NCBI GenBank assembly: GCA_022453515.1
Contig: JAJNNY010000006.1
Location: forward strand, 992,001 to 1,056,000
Length of the DNA stretch: 64,000 nucleotides
Direction of reading: 5' to 3'
Source: Astrocystis sublimbata
Lineage: Eukaryota; Ascomycota; Sordariomycetes; Xylariales; Xylariaceae
Part shown: positions 48,532 to 60,500 of the stretch, piece by piece
How positions within the stretch are numbered: the first letter of the stretch is position 1
Layout: every line of letters begins with the position of its first letter
Notes under the pieces: model-generated
What the model was told of the DNA's origin: nothing
The model's input: only the letters and a program-made list of their open reading frames with translations
Database searches by the model: none
Translations under genes and position numbers: made by a program

Positions 48532-50559
48532 TTAGCTGACGGAGCCACCACCTTGCCTCCAAGCCGACGCTATGGCAAGTATCTTGGAGATGTCTTGTGT
48601 CTGCTCGTCGTCGGCGGGGAAGACGTAGTCGGTATACTCCTCGAAGGTATCGTCTTCGAGTCTGCGCCTGCGCTTGACCTTCCGCGGCCTTTGTTTTTCC
48701 ACCTTGTCTTGGGTCTCCCTGGTGCCGTGGTGCTGCTCGAAGGATAGCCATGCGTTGAGCAGCGACGCGCAATCCTCCTTTTGATCCTTGTCCTTCTTGC
48801 TCTTGTAGGCGCGATCGAACACCTGGCGAGCCCGGTCCTTGGCGGCTTCACTGACAGGCCGCTCCTCCGCTTCGTCCTCGACTTCCTCTTCCTCGTCCTC
48901 GGGAATGTTGATCTCGAAGTGTGCATAGCTGGTCCACACTTTGACATGGTCTGTCTTCTTGAGCAGGTCCTCGTACAGGTCGCGCGCCTTGTCGTACTCG
49001 CCCTCTTCCTCCTCGAAGTCGATGTAGGCTTTCCATAATAGCTCTGGCATGTCTAGGACCGTCTGGTTTATGGCCAGCTCAAAGATGGCCCTCGCCCGGT
49101 CCAGGTCGTCCAGCCCTCTCTCCAGCTCCGCGAACTTGATCCACGTCTGGCAATTGGCCGGGTTCCATTCGACATGTTTCTCGTAGAGTGTCCGGCATCG
49201 CACGAACTCGAACAACTTTAGTTCTAGCTCAACGTAGCCTCTGAACAGCTTATCCTTGGGACACATGCCGATTGCCTGGCCGAGCGTCTTCCTTGCGGCT
49301 GTGAGCTCGCCCTGGCGGATCTCAAATTGAGCTTTTAATAACCAGATCTTGGCAAAGGTAAATTTCTTATGGGGTATGAGGTCCAGACATAGCTTGTAGA
49401 TCTGACGAGCCCGAGGGATGTCTTTGGCCTCCATTTCCTCCCATATTGCGTAGAATATCCAGAGATAAATATATCGGCGCCAATGGCGTTTTTCTTGTGT
49501 GGGGGGTATTTGTGCGACGGCTCGCTCATACACGTCTCTCACGCGATCTACGCCAGCTGCCGTCTCTTCAAGCCGGGCATAATCGAGCCATATATCGTAG
49601 TTCTTCGGACTTTCTTTGATTTGGTCTTCGTAGATGCGCCGCCTCTTGGAAAGCACGACGTCCTCGACACCGTCTCTGTCGCCGTATTGCTTTTCGAAGG
49701 TCGTGTAGGCCTTGTGGAGGCCCATGGACTTGGAGCGCGGCAGACGGTCGAGAGCGTACTTGTAGATGGCCCGGGCACGTTCGTATTCTTTCAACTTGGC
49801 CTCAAACCTGGCATAGGCGACGAAAAGCCTCTCGTCGACGAATTCGTCGCCAAGTGCCTCGACGGCGGCGCCGAAGACGTCGCGGACCAGATCGCTGGTG
49901 CCGAACTCCTCCTCAAACTTAGCCCACTTGATCCAGTTCCGGGGCTCGGGGCGGACGATGGTGAAGCGCTCGAAGATGGCGCGGGCGCGGTCGTACTCGC
50001 CGTAGCGCTTCTCCAGCTTGATGTAGGCGCCCCAGGCGGCCTCGTCGGGCTCCCACTCCATCCAACGCTCGAAGACGAGGCGGGTGCCGGGGATGTTGCC
50101 GAGCATCTCCTCCATGTAGACATACTTGTACCACAGCTTGTCGATGCGGGGCAGGACGGTGATGGCGCGGTCGAGCAGGTTGCGGGCGTGGTTGATGTTG
50201 CGGTTGCGCATCTCGGCCTCGATGTAGCGGATCCAGAGGACAACGCAGGTGGGGTCGACGTCGAGGGCTCGCTCGAAGATGGAGCGGGCGCGCTTGAATT
50301 CCTTCTGCTCGAGCTCCCAGGCAGCATAGCGCATCCAGTTGTTCATGTTGATGCGGTTGCGGCGGACATAGTCCTCGAAGCCCTTTCGCTTGCGGCCCTG
50401 GAACTCATGGAGCTCCTCGAGGTCGGCGAAGCGCTGGGTGGGTGCCTGGATGCCAGTCTCCTGGCGGTCGACAGCCTCGCGGAGCAGCTGCTCGGCAGAG
50501 ATCTGTATGGGCGCGGCGGCCTTGTTCTTGACCCTCGGGGGGCCGCGAGAGGACTCCAT
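48532..50559 (-). CDS. CLF1: pre-mRNA splicing factor CLF1 (crooked-neck/SYF3), HAT-repeat protein
   Basis: Single-exon frame of 675 residues from the ATG at 50559 ([13 protein letters not shown]). CLF1 is a scaffold of the Prp19-associated (NTC) complex that joins spliceosome subunits during activation. The body is a row of about fifteen half-a-TPR (HAT) repeats with the W..Y...E and RAR.I/VFERA pattern, such as [29 protein letters not shown] and [30 protein letters not shown]. The N-terminal [21 protein letters not shown] segment is typical of the family. The tail has an acidic stretch ([14 protein letters not shown]) and a basic KRRRRLEDD patch. The frame stays open to an ATG at 50805, but the extra 82 residues are low-complexity and not part of the family. 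A 375-codon antisense frame overlaps and is a shadow. Confidence 0.95.
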   Translation of the reverse strand: MESSRGPPRVKNKAAAPIQISAEQLLREAVDRQETGIQAPTQRFADLEELHEFQGRKRKGFEDYVRRNRINMNNWMRYAAWELEQKEFKRARSIFERALDVDPTCVVLWIRYIEAEMRNRNINHARNLLDRAITVLPRIDKLWYKYVYMEEMLGNIPGTRLVFERWMEWEPDEAAWGAYIKLEKRYGEYDRARAIFERFTIVRPEPRNWIKWAKFEEEFGTSDLVRDVFGAAVEALGDEFVDERLFVAYARFEAKLKEYERARAIYKYALDRLPRSKSMGLHKAYTTFEKQYGDRDGVEDVVLSKRRRIYEDQIKESPKNYDIWLDYARLEETAAGVDRVRDVYERAVAQIPPTQEKRHWRRYIYLWIFYAIWEEMEAKDIPRARQIYKLCLDLIPHKKFTFAKIWLLKAQFEIRQGELTAARKTLGQAIGMCPKDKLFRGYVELELKLFEFVRCRTLYEKHVEWNPANCQTWIKFAELERGLDDLDRARAIFELAINQTVLDMPELLWKAYIDFEEEEGEYDKARDLYEDLLKKTDHVKVWTSYAHFEINIPEDEEEEVEDEAEERPVSEAAKDRARQVFDRAYKSKKDKDQKEDCASLLNAWLSFEQHHGTRETQDKVEKQRPRKVKRRRRLEDDTFEEYTDYVFPADDEQTQDISKILAIASAWRQGGGSVS

Positions 50560-50887
50560 CGTGAGTGCTGGGGGTCGCACCGTCGCGCGGTTGCGGTCAA
50601 GTTCGCGTAGTGTGCAGGGCACTGGGGGGGAGGGAGACTTTCGGGCTCCGGCCGGATCGCGAGACACTCTTCGATGACGGCGGTTGCTGTGCTCAATGCA
50701 GCAGTTGATGGGTGACGCGACGACCAATGTTGAACTTGACGGCGGGCTTCGTCGGCGATACGGTCGCGTTGTCAGGGCTGAAGAAATAAGGTGGGTACCT
50801 AGCATCCTAGGGGCCTAGGTGATAGGTAAGGCAACTAAGCACCTACCTAGGTAGGTACCTACCAAGGTGCCTAAAGCTCCACCTGGC
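50560..50887. other. upstream region of CLF1
   Basis: This holds the CLF1 promoter. It contains a perfect 16-base palindrome ACCTACCTAGGTAGGT at 50841-50856, just left of the transposon insertion, and other CCTAGG strings. The 8 bases ending at 50887 are the left copy of the target duplication. Confidence 0.6.
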
Positions 50888-51766
50888 CAGGGTTGGCAAA
50901 TTAGTGACTAATGTGTAGTACGGGCACGTACTAATTGTAGTACGTGAAATCAGTACTAATTGTAGTATTAGTATCAAAATTTTTTTTGCATACTTGTGAC
51001 GGCCCGCAGGGCCTCCAGGGCTACTGGGGCTGTACAGCTATGGCCCAGAGCCTACCTTGGGGGATGTGGCTAATGCGTGTGGCTCGGACGCAAGGCTATT
51101 CACTACGAGGCTATTCACTACGAGGCTATTCACTACGAGGCTATTCACTACGAGGCTATTCACTACGAGGCTATTCACTACTAGGGCTCCCACACACCTA
51201 TATTAGGGTGTGAGGGAGCCTCTCACCTACCTTCCGATTTCTTTTCTCTTTAAGCTGTATTTTAGTTCCCAATAGTGGTAGTTGGGTGCCTGAACCTTGA
51301 GCTACTATTGTACCTATCACAATACTAATTATAGTATTAGTATAGGCTTATACGATAAATTAGTATTTTTGTAGTATTTTTCTTAGTAATAAATTATATA
51401 AGCACTATTTTTAGACTTAAAAATAAAGTAAAAGTGGAGCAGATAATTTTAAAAATTAAGAAAATTTTAATACTTGCTTAAAAAAATTAGTTTTTATATT
51501 AATAACTTTAGTATATTTATTTAAAAAAATTAAAAAAAATTTAATTTCTGCTTTACTTTAATTTTTTCTAATTTTTTTAATAAAAATCTAAAAATAGAAA
51601 TACTACAAATACTATAATTAGTCACTATTAGTATACTACATTTAGTACATACTAAAGTGTAGTACCTAAGATCAGTACTAATTGTAGTATGTACACGTAC
51701 TACACTGTAGTCACTAAAATACTAAAGTGTAGTATAAAATTAGTACGTACTAATTTGCCAACCCTG
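50888..51766. mobile_element. non-autonomous hAT-like DNA transposon (MITE), 879 bp
   Basis: The ends are perfect inverted repeats of 18 bases (CAGGGTTGGCAAATTAGT at 50888; its reverse complement ends at 51766). They are flanked by an exact 8-base direct repeat CACCTGGC (50880-50887 and 51767-51774). An 8-base duplication and a CAGGG-type end are the marks of the hAT superfamily. Subterminal regions carry copies of AGTACTAATTGTAGTA. The interior has no transposase frame; it holds six 15-base tandem copies at 51094-51183 and a strongly AT-rich block (about 51350-51650). It sits between the divergent genes CLF1 and PRP31, roughly 390 bases from the PRP31 start. Confidence 0.9.
51094..51183. repeat. 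six tandem copies of a 15-base unit
   Basis: The unit GGCTATTCACTACGA repeats exactly five times, and a sixth copy ends CTA instead of CGA. No spacers separate the units. The tract lies inside the hAT-like element and is its GC-richer part. Confidence 0.95.
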
Positions 51767-52152
51767 CACCTGGCCACCTGGCCCACTTGGAGGTTGCTAT
51801 GGCTTAGTTGCATACTTCTGGCTGAGGTACTAGAGTATCATGCATTAAAGAATCAATACTGGCTAAACAGGTGCAGTGCCCAGGCAGGTGCCCACCTGCA
51901 GGTGTGCTCGGGTGGGCATGTCCAGAGCGCGTTGTCTCCACTATATTTCTCGACATCGTAAAGTCTGGCGCATCTGCGCATTCGTCTCCATTGCCTCCTC
52001 CATCATCCACCCTACTGTCAACCATCGACCATCAACCACATCAACCACCACGGACCACAGCTACATTCAAGCCATCCGAAAGTCTTCGCCAAGCTGCAGT
52101 CTTCGCATAGTCACACCCCCGCACCAGATCGGCCCCGCCCATCGCCGGCGAT
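51767..52152. other. PRP31 upstream region
   Basis: The right target-duplication copy is at 51767-51774. The rest must carry the PRP31 promoter and leader, including CATCAACCAC-rich sequence near 52000-52060. No gene here. Confidence 0.6.
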
Positions 52153-54111
52153 ATGTCGACCCTAGCTGATGAGCTGCTCCAGGACTTCGAGGACTCTGGC
52201 TCTGAAAATGGCGATGGCCCCCAAGATGCCAGCACTGGCCTCGATATCAACCACGACTACGACAGTCACGCCCCGCCTCGCTTGAACGGCATCCACCGCC
52301 AAGACGATGGAGATATGATGCTGGACGGAGACGAGGATGGCTTAGACGATGACGACGACGACGATGACGAGAAGATGAGGGACGTAGGCGACATGCGAAA
52401 TGCCGTCGAGGACGAAGACGTCGAGAAGATGCAGCTAGGCCATGTCAAAGACGTTCGCAAGGTCACCAGTGTCATGGATAGGCTGGATCCACTGCTCAAG
52501 GTTAGTTTGACTGCCCTCTTTCACCCTCGGCCATGCACGCACGTATGTTTACATCTATTGGCTGGAGCATCAGACCTGACCGACCCGCTCGCCCCTTTGC
52601 AGGATATCGCCCGCTTCGAGTCGCAACCCCTCGAGCAGGCCGCCATCAACGTCGGCAACATCGAAGACAACCCCGAGTACAAGGTTCTCACCGAATCCAA
52701 CGACCTTTCCACCAAGATCGATCATGAGATCACCAAGGTCCACAAGTTTATCCGAGACCACTACTCCGCCAGATTCCCCGAGCTAGAGACTCTGATCCAG
52801 AACCCGATAGAGTATGCCAAAGTCGTCGCCATTCTCGGCAATGGGCCCATGGACTCCGACAGCATCAGAGCCATACAGGAATCCAAGGACAACGCACTGG
52901 GCGAGTCCCTCAAGTCCGTCCTCGATGGCCCCTCGCTAATGGTCGTCACCGTCGAGGCCACCACGAGCAAAGGCCGCGAGATCACACACGAGGAGCTTGA
53001 ACGCACATTAGGGGCTTGTCACATGATGATCAAGATGGACAAGGCGAAGAAGACGTTAACCGAATACGTCCAGTCCCGAATGAACATTTTCGCGCCCAAT
53101 CTCACAGCTGTAGTGGGATCTTTGACAGCAGCGCAACTAATCAACGAGGTCGGCGGCCTTACAAACTTATCTAGAGCCCCGGCTTGCAACATTGCAGCAT
53201 GGGGAATGACAAAGTCCAAGAGTACAGTTTTTGCGACCAACACGTCCGTGAAGCAACAAGGATACCTTTACTTCTCGCCTATCATCAGCGCTATCCCTCA
53301 TGACATGAAGAAGAAGGCTATGAAGGCTGTATCCGCTAAGCTTGTACTCGCAGCTCGCGCTGATATCAGCCATGCTACTCCGGATGGTTCGTATGGCGAG
53401 GAACTCAGGGAACAGTGCCAGGAGCGCCTCTACAAGATCACGGAGCCGCCACCGAATAAGGGACATCGAGCTTTACCTGCCCCCGATGACAAGCCTGCCC
53501 GGAAGCGAGGTGGCCGCCGCGCGCGAAAGGCAAAGGAAGCAACGGCCATGACAGAAATACGCAAGGCCCAGAATCGTATGGCCTTTGGCAAGGAAGAGAA
53601 GGAGACTGGATATGGCACCAGCGATTCTACAGTTGGGCTGGGCATGATAGGCCAGACCGGCGATGGCCGCATTCGTGGCATGCAGATCGACAATCGGACA
53701 CGAGCGAAGCTGAGCCAGAAGCACAAAGGCTGGGGTGGTGCTACACCTTTGGGCGGTGCCGCCTCTTCATTGCGTGGCTTCGGCCAATCGGCTCATAACA
53801 TTGACCTCCGCGGCAAGGGCTTACGCACATCCGGCGTAGGCTCAAGTATCGGAGGCGGAGCCGGAACAGCGTCTTCTCTAGCGTTCACCCCCGTCCAGGG
53901 TCTTGAGCTTGTAGATCCCAAAGTGCAGGCAGAGCTCAGCCGTAAGCGGAAAGCAGAGGAGGATCGCTGGTTCAAAGGAGGCACATTCACACAGGTTGGT
54001 GGTGCTAGCTCTACTAACGGCGGATTTAAGGTCCCTGCGCAACCACCGAGCAAGAAGGTCGATACCGGTGCTGCTAAAATGGGTCCGCCGGCACTACCAG
54101 CCAAGAAGTAG
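52153..54111 (+). CDS. PRP31: U4/U6 snRNP protein PRP31
   Basis: Two-exon CDS join(52153..52500,52603..54111), 618 residues. PRP31 clamps the U4 snRNA 5' stem-loop together with the 15.5K protein and is needed to form the U4/U6.U5 tri-snRNP. The N-terminus is acidic with an Asp run (about residues 63-72). The Nop domain follows, with ILGNGPMDSDSIRAI, SLMVVTVEATTSKG and the signature NLTAVVGSLTAAQLINEVGGLTNLSRAPACNI around residues 280-320, then AWGMTKS and GYLYFSPI. The C-terminal PRP31 domain has a basic RKRGGRRARK patch and GLGMIGQTGDGRIRGMQID. The 102-base intron (GTTAGT..TGCAG) is stop-free and a multiple of three, so an unspliced reading stays open; its translation is absent from the family and it would interrupt the first helical segment. 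Confidence 0.94.
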   Translation: MSTLADELLQDFEDSGSENGDGPQDASTGLDINHDYDSHAPPRLNGIHRQDDGDMMLDGDEDGLDDDDDDDDEKMRDVGDMRNAVEDEDVEKMQLGHVKDVRKVTSVMDRLDPLLKVSLTALFHPRPCTHVCLHLLAGASDLTDPLAPLQDIARFESQPLEQAAINVGNIEDNPEYKVLTESNDLSTKIDHEITKVHKFIRDHYSARFPELETLIQNPIEYAKVVAILGNGPMDSDSIRAIQESKDNALGESLKSVLDGPSLMVVTVEATTSKGREITHEELERTLGACHMMIKMDKAKKTLTEYVQSRMNIFAPNLTAVVGSLTAAQLINEVGGLTNLSRAPACNIAAWGMTKSKSTVFATNTSVKQQGYLYFSPIISAIPHDMKKKAMKAVSAKLVLAARADISHATPDGSYGEELREQCQERLYKITEPPPNKGHRALPAPDDKPARKRGGRRARKAKEATAMTEIRKAQNRMAFGKEEKETGYGTSDSTVGLGMIGQTGDGRIRGMQIDNRTRAKLSQKHKGWGGATPLGGAASSLRGFGQSAHNIDLRGKGLRTSGVGSSIGGGAGTASSLAFTPVQGLELVDPKVQAELSRKRKAEEDRWFKGGTFTQVGGASSTNGGFKVPAQPPSKKVDTGAAKMGPPALPAKK

Positions 54112-57100
54112 CGGCGGAGACGATCGCCAAACAACATTGATACCCAAGGTGACGACGAGTATAGGTCGAAGATGAGGGGACATTAGCCTCTCGTGTAGAT
54201 TAGGTTGGCACAAGGATTCACGCACTATCACGGAGAGGGAATCAGGCATTTGGCATGGCGTTTCACACTGGGAGATCTGAACCTTGATTTGATTTCTGTT
54301 TTTCGGCGCTCTCCGTCTTACAACGCCAAAACCGAAGCAGCTGGATGGATTGAGCTACAGTATGGGAGGGGCTAGCATTAGAGTTTGCGTCTTAACACAG
54401 CCAGCTCGTCAATGTTTAGTTAGCGCTGATAGACTATAGTGCCTATACACCCTACGTTTAACCACGTGCATTTAGCACTGCACGTCGCAATCGTGTCATG
54501 TGATGTGCAGATACGTCTTCGCGAGGAGATACGAAACTATGACGGTAAAGCTCCATCAACTACCTATGTGAGTGCGTCTCACGCAACCACGGCTACCGCA
54601 CTTACTGTACATTTCGGGCCCGAGAATCTTCGTGGTGGTACAATATTGCATGGCTAACTAAGGTTCGTTGGGGCAGCTCTAATCGAACGGACGGCTACTG
54701 GCCGTCTCCCGGGCACGAAGGGTCCTGTTGGCAGCATGGCCGCAAGACCCCTATTTCGCCGTTGCTGCATCTGCAGGCATAAGAGGACTAGGGAGGTGAA
54801 GAGCTTCAACCTCATTCGAACCGAGGTTACCTCCGATGTAACGTCATAAAGTGTGAAGGGTAATTTTCAAGGTCTTAGGGGTACACGGTATGCAGGGGCT
54901 GGCAGGCTGTGGGTGAGATCTCAGTCAGATCAGATCACGTATCACACGAACGTAGGATATCAACCTTATTTCGATACTTTGGCAATGATAACGGCAAATG
55001 ACGAGCTGGTGGCGTATTTCACATTTGAAAGTGCCAAGGGTAGAAGCCCGGGGAACGAGTCAGTCCACACGTCGTGTATGCGGGGATGTTGTTGGATGCC
55101 TGGATATACAGTACTATAAGCATCCATGATGCCTTGCTCATGCGTACGCGTTGGCGTCGAGATCCACCTTGTTCATCGACAAGTAGTTCAAGGTCAAGGA
55201 TGCTGATAATGGGGTCGTGAGGGGAAAATACCGACAAGGAATCAACGATACTTTGCACTACGCCCTGTGCATATTGAAGACGATGGAGGATTATCTCCAG
55301 GGTAAGGTTTACCCATGTAGTTCCCTCACAGGATGGTCGGAGACGAAAGCCACGGGTACACTTAGCAGACACACGAAAACCTAGCAGGCAGGTAAGCGCC
55401 ACTTTAGTTCTGATAAGCCGTGATGTTGAATTTCTTGTTTTTGCCTTTCAGTTGTTTAGCTTGAAGTCTAGCTCGATAGAGTGTAAGCTTGCGAAGTCTT
55501 TCAAGTTTTGTAGGTAGGTAAGTGAGGCTTCCAAGCTTCCTGCCTTCCGGCCGGCTTGTAAGCAAGTGAGTACAAAGACATATCCAAGGCTTAGTTCATC
55601 TGCCACATGTAGGTCACGACGTTCATCTCCTCCCCGTCTAGTTTCCGGGTTTCCTTTTCGAGGTACAACTATTCCATCGAGTAGAAAGAACCCCGCTCCA
55701 GGTGATGCTGTTCTGCACTAGGGGTTATAGGGCGATGTTCAGCTTTGCCTTTAGTGTAGGGATTTTACTATATGTGCGTCGGGTGTGTGGGTGGGCTCAT
55801 ACATGCCGGTAGTTTTTACAGGCGGCGCAAACGCGGTGCTAATGGTATGCCGTTGTACGAGGGACTGACTGCGATGATATGGTTGCAAAGTGGCAAAGAA
55901 AAAAGGTTCCAGTTACTGCCAGGCTTGCTTCATATTACCCAAAAGCATTTCTTCGTGTTCCGTATATCTTAGTAGCTCGAAAAGCGCACTCTTGCTTCAA
56001 GGTTTGCTTTGTGAAGTCTCTATGACTCTTCGCCTACACCCGCGATCTTGGCATGTCATCAAGCAGTGCTCATACTTTACTGTCACGTATCGTAAATGTG
56101 TAAAAGGCCCTACTAACCTTCAGATATGCATACGCATAGCATGTGTCCGTTGATGCTTGATGCTATGTGTGTGAATACCTAGTACGTACGCTGGCGAGGC
56201 TGGCTCCGGCATCGTACCATCCAGTGGCATATATTATCTCAAGTTTCTGGACCGTTCTCGTGCGTGTACGTATGTCAATATGGTGTAATCAAACATATGT
56301 TCACTTGTCTCCAGATACCCCAGAATGAGGGGTATCACATACATTGGTATACTATATATGCACATGCCTTACTGACAGGGCAACCCACCCCAAAGTCGAC
56401 TGTTCCCGCATAGTTGAACCCTTGCATTTTTACGTACATTCTTGGGTATCTCTGACGCGATCCGTATGTGGGCGTCGTGAACCCTAGGTGCCTAGGTGCC
56501 CAGGATGGACATTACACATGGGAAAGACCGGATACATGGCAAAGTAGGTATGGAGTCATAGAAATGCAATGTTGCTTGTACCTGAAAATCCTACCAACAG
56601 GAACGAGGTGGGCAGGGTCTAGACACCCACAGACTCTATAATCCATATCCACCACGATGATGGATGCACAGCGCTAGAGCACTCTTAGGGAAAACGGCTG
56701 TTTTCCACCGATGTTAACCGGATGTGGCGAACTAGATGGAAGATAGCGCAGGGCGATTTCTTGATACGATACCGAGTATGCGGACATTGGTAACACCAAG
56801 GCCTGCGGGGTTCTATCCTCCCTCACCGGCCGTGTACAAACTCATGGAACTCTATGTAACGGCTCAACGATGCCATGGCAGCTTATAGGCGCAGGGTGCG
56901 ATTGGGAGCTGAGACACACGATGCGTGAGTTACGGATATCGAGTATAAGTCTGTTTACTCATCTACTTGGTAGAATGCATCGAAAAACGAATACTCGTAG
57001 GACAGAACGGCACAAGATGAGGGGTTGTCAAGCTCCGCACGCTTGTGAGCATGGGAGATTGGAAGAATCCCATTCTTGCTTTCCGTTCCAGCTGCGTGTG

Positions 57101-57496
57101 GTGAGACACACAATGCCTAGTCCCAGGCAGGGTCTATCTCCAGTGAGCCTAGGGGCCGACTTGGGGTAGCATAGCATCGTTGGACTGCAAAAACAAGCCG
57201 GATAATACTATAGTACACAGATCTGACCACTGCCCAACCCCAACTGTCAGCGAAATTTATGATTCCTTCTTTCGGTTTTCTCCAATTCACTAGTTCCACG
57301 CTTACGCGCGTCCTTGTTAACATTGCATTCAGCAATCGCATCGCAAACAGGTTTTTTGCCTTAGGAGGGCCACGATTTTGAATTCCCCGTGCTTGGTGAT
57401 ATGACTGCGAATGTCGATCTTCCACATGTGTTTCGGCGAATGCGGGGAAATTGGCAACGGAGAACGTGACCCATTCGATTGGCCTTGGGAATTCTT

Positions 57497-57521
57497 ATTG
57501 TCATTGTCATTGTCATTGTCA
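57497..57521. repeat. short tandem repeat (TTGTCA)n
   Basis: About four copies of a 6-base unit are directly readable. It is a microsatellite. Confidence 0.8.
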
Positions 57522-60500
57522 CTTCGCCTCCATTTGTCGTCGCTACGAAGCTATTATAGACAAGGATGAATTCATCCAGACACGCCAGAGTCCCTTCACG
57601 AACCCTCCAAGCCGTGTGGAGGGAGGGGTACGTTGGTTGATTGTCTCGGTGCACGATCGGATTGCTGTTGGGGGTTACACGCTGCTCGTTGCACCTGCGC
57701 TGATTCGTGTCTGAGAAGTAAGAGATGTCCAATATGGTTCGTCAACCGGATCACGCCGCTAAGGGTCCATTTGAGGTTGCGACTTGCAATGCGAAAGTGC
57801 CATTCTCGATCCCGGTGCCGGCAATCCCATTACCTTTACCATCGTATTTCTAACCGTGTTCCCTGTCCCAATGTGGCAGCAGCGATTGTTAGTGCCCAAA
57901 CGTACACTTGTGATACTATACTTGGCCCTAACAATCTTGGCTGAGTACTCGTAAAGTGACCTGCACGTCGAGGGTCTCATCAGCGGGCTCGAAAATATTT
58001 GACAACGCGCGCTAGAGTGTTTGCTCAACTGACATTTGTTTGACTATAGTACTAGGGCGGCCACGCTACCTAGTGTTTGCGGTTTGCTGACGTTTTGAAG
58101 GTTGTCTCTTCATGTATCCCAGAGCACAGCTAGGCCATGCATGGAAACAATTGCAGGCCTTGCACTTCCGCCGGACACAGTGTTCTACCCAAATCAGGCG
58201 GGAGCTCGGAAGTACGAGTATTGATTATCGTCGTCGGAACATCGGGTCGCTGTCAGGAACATGAACATGCTCCAGGGAATGGCGAAATCGACGATGAGCC
58301 TCATGGCTGCCATCTGGCGTACGCCGTGAGGGTTTTCGAAACGTCGATATGGTGCTTGAGTAGTCCTAAGGACGGTCCTCCACTATACGGGCAGTATGCG
58401 CAAACGTGCCCTCTTCATCCTGAAGCAATTCCCATTTCGCGTTGTCGGTGATGGCTGACGGAGCCAACGGCAATCAGTTCTAGTGGATCGTCTCTACTGC
58501 TACTGAGTAGTGCTTCCGAGACGATTGCTTCAAGACGTGAGTGTTGCTCTACTAGGAGTACTGGATAACTGGTATTGTACAAAGAAGGCAAAGTGTTAGC
58601 AGAGGTTTGGTCTCATTTGAGGATGCCAAGGCTAAGGGATTTGGCGCATTCTTCAGCTGGTGGTGTTGGAGCACACCATCTCGCATGGTGCGCCGCTGCT
58701 CCCTCGGCTCCCTTTGCCCAGCGCAGACCCAGCGCTCTGTTCGCTTCCCTGTTGCTGTGACGCGGGCAAGCAGGCTCGGTGGATCTTGTCCCTGGAGATC
58801 GGTGGGTCCACGGGATGAAAATCGTTGATTGCGCACAAATTCGTCGATCGCCGGTACTCTGGCGGCCCAGGGGTGGCCTTGCTAACTGCTCTCCCGAGTC
58901 CTTGAAAACTTTTAAGCCCCGTTTCAACACAACATGACCATTCTTTTCTAGAAGGTGATGGCGACCGCGCATCTGTTAACTAGGCCCTCGAGTGGTGCCG
59001 CGCCGCGTCATGTGTGTTTATTTGCCCGCACGCTGCCGATGGACGGTAGAACCGAGTTGTTTCCTTTCTTTTTCTCTTTTTCTCCTTTTCTTTTTTCTTG
59101 AGGGACTGCTCGACTGCCTCAGTCTGCCAGTCTGCATACCCGGAAATCTGGGTGCAGCAGGGGACGCTCTCCAGGGACGCTAGGACTCGAGAGACGCCCG
59201 CGGTCATGCAGCCAATGAGGGTAGCGCAAGGCTTCCGGGCCCGATGCCGTCTTGGACCCTGAACCCTAGATAGCTTCAACTAAACATACGCTACCACCAT
59301 GGAATTGTCTTAATTTAGCCTGGCAAGCATCAATGGTGTGGACCCCGAATTCGGTACGTATACTGCACATACGATACATAGCTACTGTACATGTACTCGT
59401 AGCTTACCTACCTAGCTCGCCTAGTAGGGTACGAATAATTGCTTCACAAGCGCCTGCTCACCTGGTGTGTATTATCGTCCTTGATGCTCCGGGCGGCAGT
59501 GTTCTTCTAACGCTGGTCGGACCAGCTAGCAATGGCGCTACCTCGCCATTTACGCAAACAGTTTGGTAGTAGGCACTCCGTAGATGTCGACAGGAGCCCA
59601 ACCGAAGATCTCGAGGCGGTTCAGGCAAAGTTTTGTACGCTAGATCTCACATGAAGGACGGAAGGCCTTGCAAGTTGGTAGCTCGGGTGGTCCGGCGGTT
59701 CAGGTCAGATAACGACAACTTACCGGCGTAGAGGTACCTACATAGCTATCGCGACATACCAGCCCCAAGGCTCTGCTAATGACATGCATCATTACCTACT
59801 TGGTGAAGCCACATGATGGGTGCATGGGATGTACAAGTATATAGCTACCGCCGCATATGCAACAGCACTGACAGAAAAACTGGAATTCCTCAACTCAGTC
59901 AAGATCAACGCGACAGTTGGGTGTTTTCAGGAGTTTGGATAACAAGTACACGCAGTAGGTAATAGTAGTCGGTACCTAAGTAAGGTACCTGAGGTAGGTA
60001 GGTTAAACCTACCTCGACTGCCTCAACTGCCTCGACTGCTAGGCAAGACACCGGACTTGGGGCAGGGATGGCTTGGCAACGGTACGTAGATACTTACTTT
60101 TACTCGTACTTACCCATTAGGTACTCTCAGTGTTCCTAGTGTGGACGCTACTTGGCTAGCGCAAGTCGCGAGGTAAGCGGGTCCACTAGTAAGGGTCTGC
60201 CAAGAGTCTGCGCTGTCCGCGTTCGATCGTCTGGCCAAATCTCGATCTTGCCTGCACTTCCTCCTCCTGGCGTCATCGAAGTTTCGCCCAGTTTCTGACC
60301 CATGTTTCTCCCGGGACCTTTTGCTCCTTCAACGCTGCTCTCGCCAGACCCTTCCACGTCATACCGAGCAAAGTGCACGATACCAATCGTATGCTCTCGG
60401 GGAGCGTACGGTAGATAATAGCAAATTGGCGAAGGCCTCATTTGAGACCTCGTCCCCCCAGCTAGCACGTCCCCGCCGGTTCTTCGGTTCAGCACTTGAG

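Noticed and set aside
49483..50610. 375-codon frame on the + strand opposite CLF1
   Set aside because: It is a shadow of the CLF1 codon pattern: its Leu/Val/Asp/Gly composition mirrors the HAT-repeat codons on the other strand, and CLF1 is unambiguous.
50560..50805. 82-residue N-terminal extension of CLF1 by in-frame read-back
   Set aside because: The segment is low-complexity Ser/Pro/Arg, while the family begins at or near the ATG at 50559.
51094..51183. Tandem 15-base array as a CRISPR
   Set aside because: There are no spacers between units, the host is a fungus, and the array is inside a DNA transposon.
58200..58560. Mosaic of coding-like pieces on the - strand, such as WELLQDEEGTFAHTARI
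   Set aside because: The pieces sit in different frames with stops between them and I cannot match them to a family. It might be a decayed gene; a translated search would decide.
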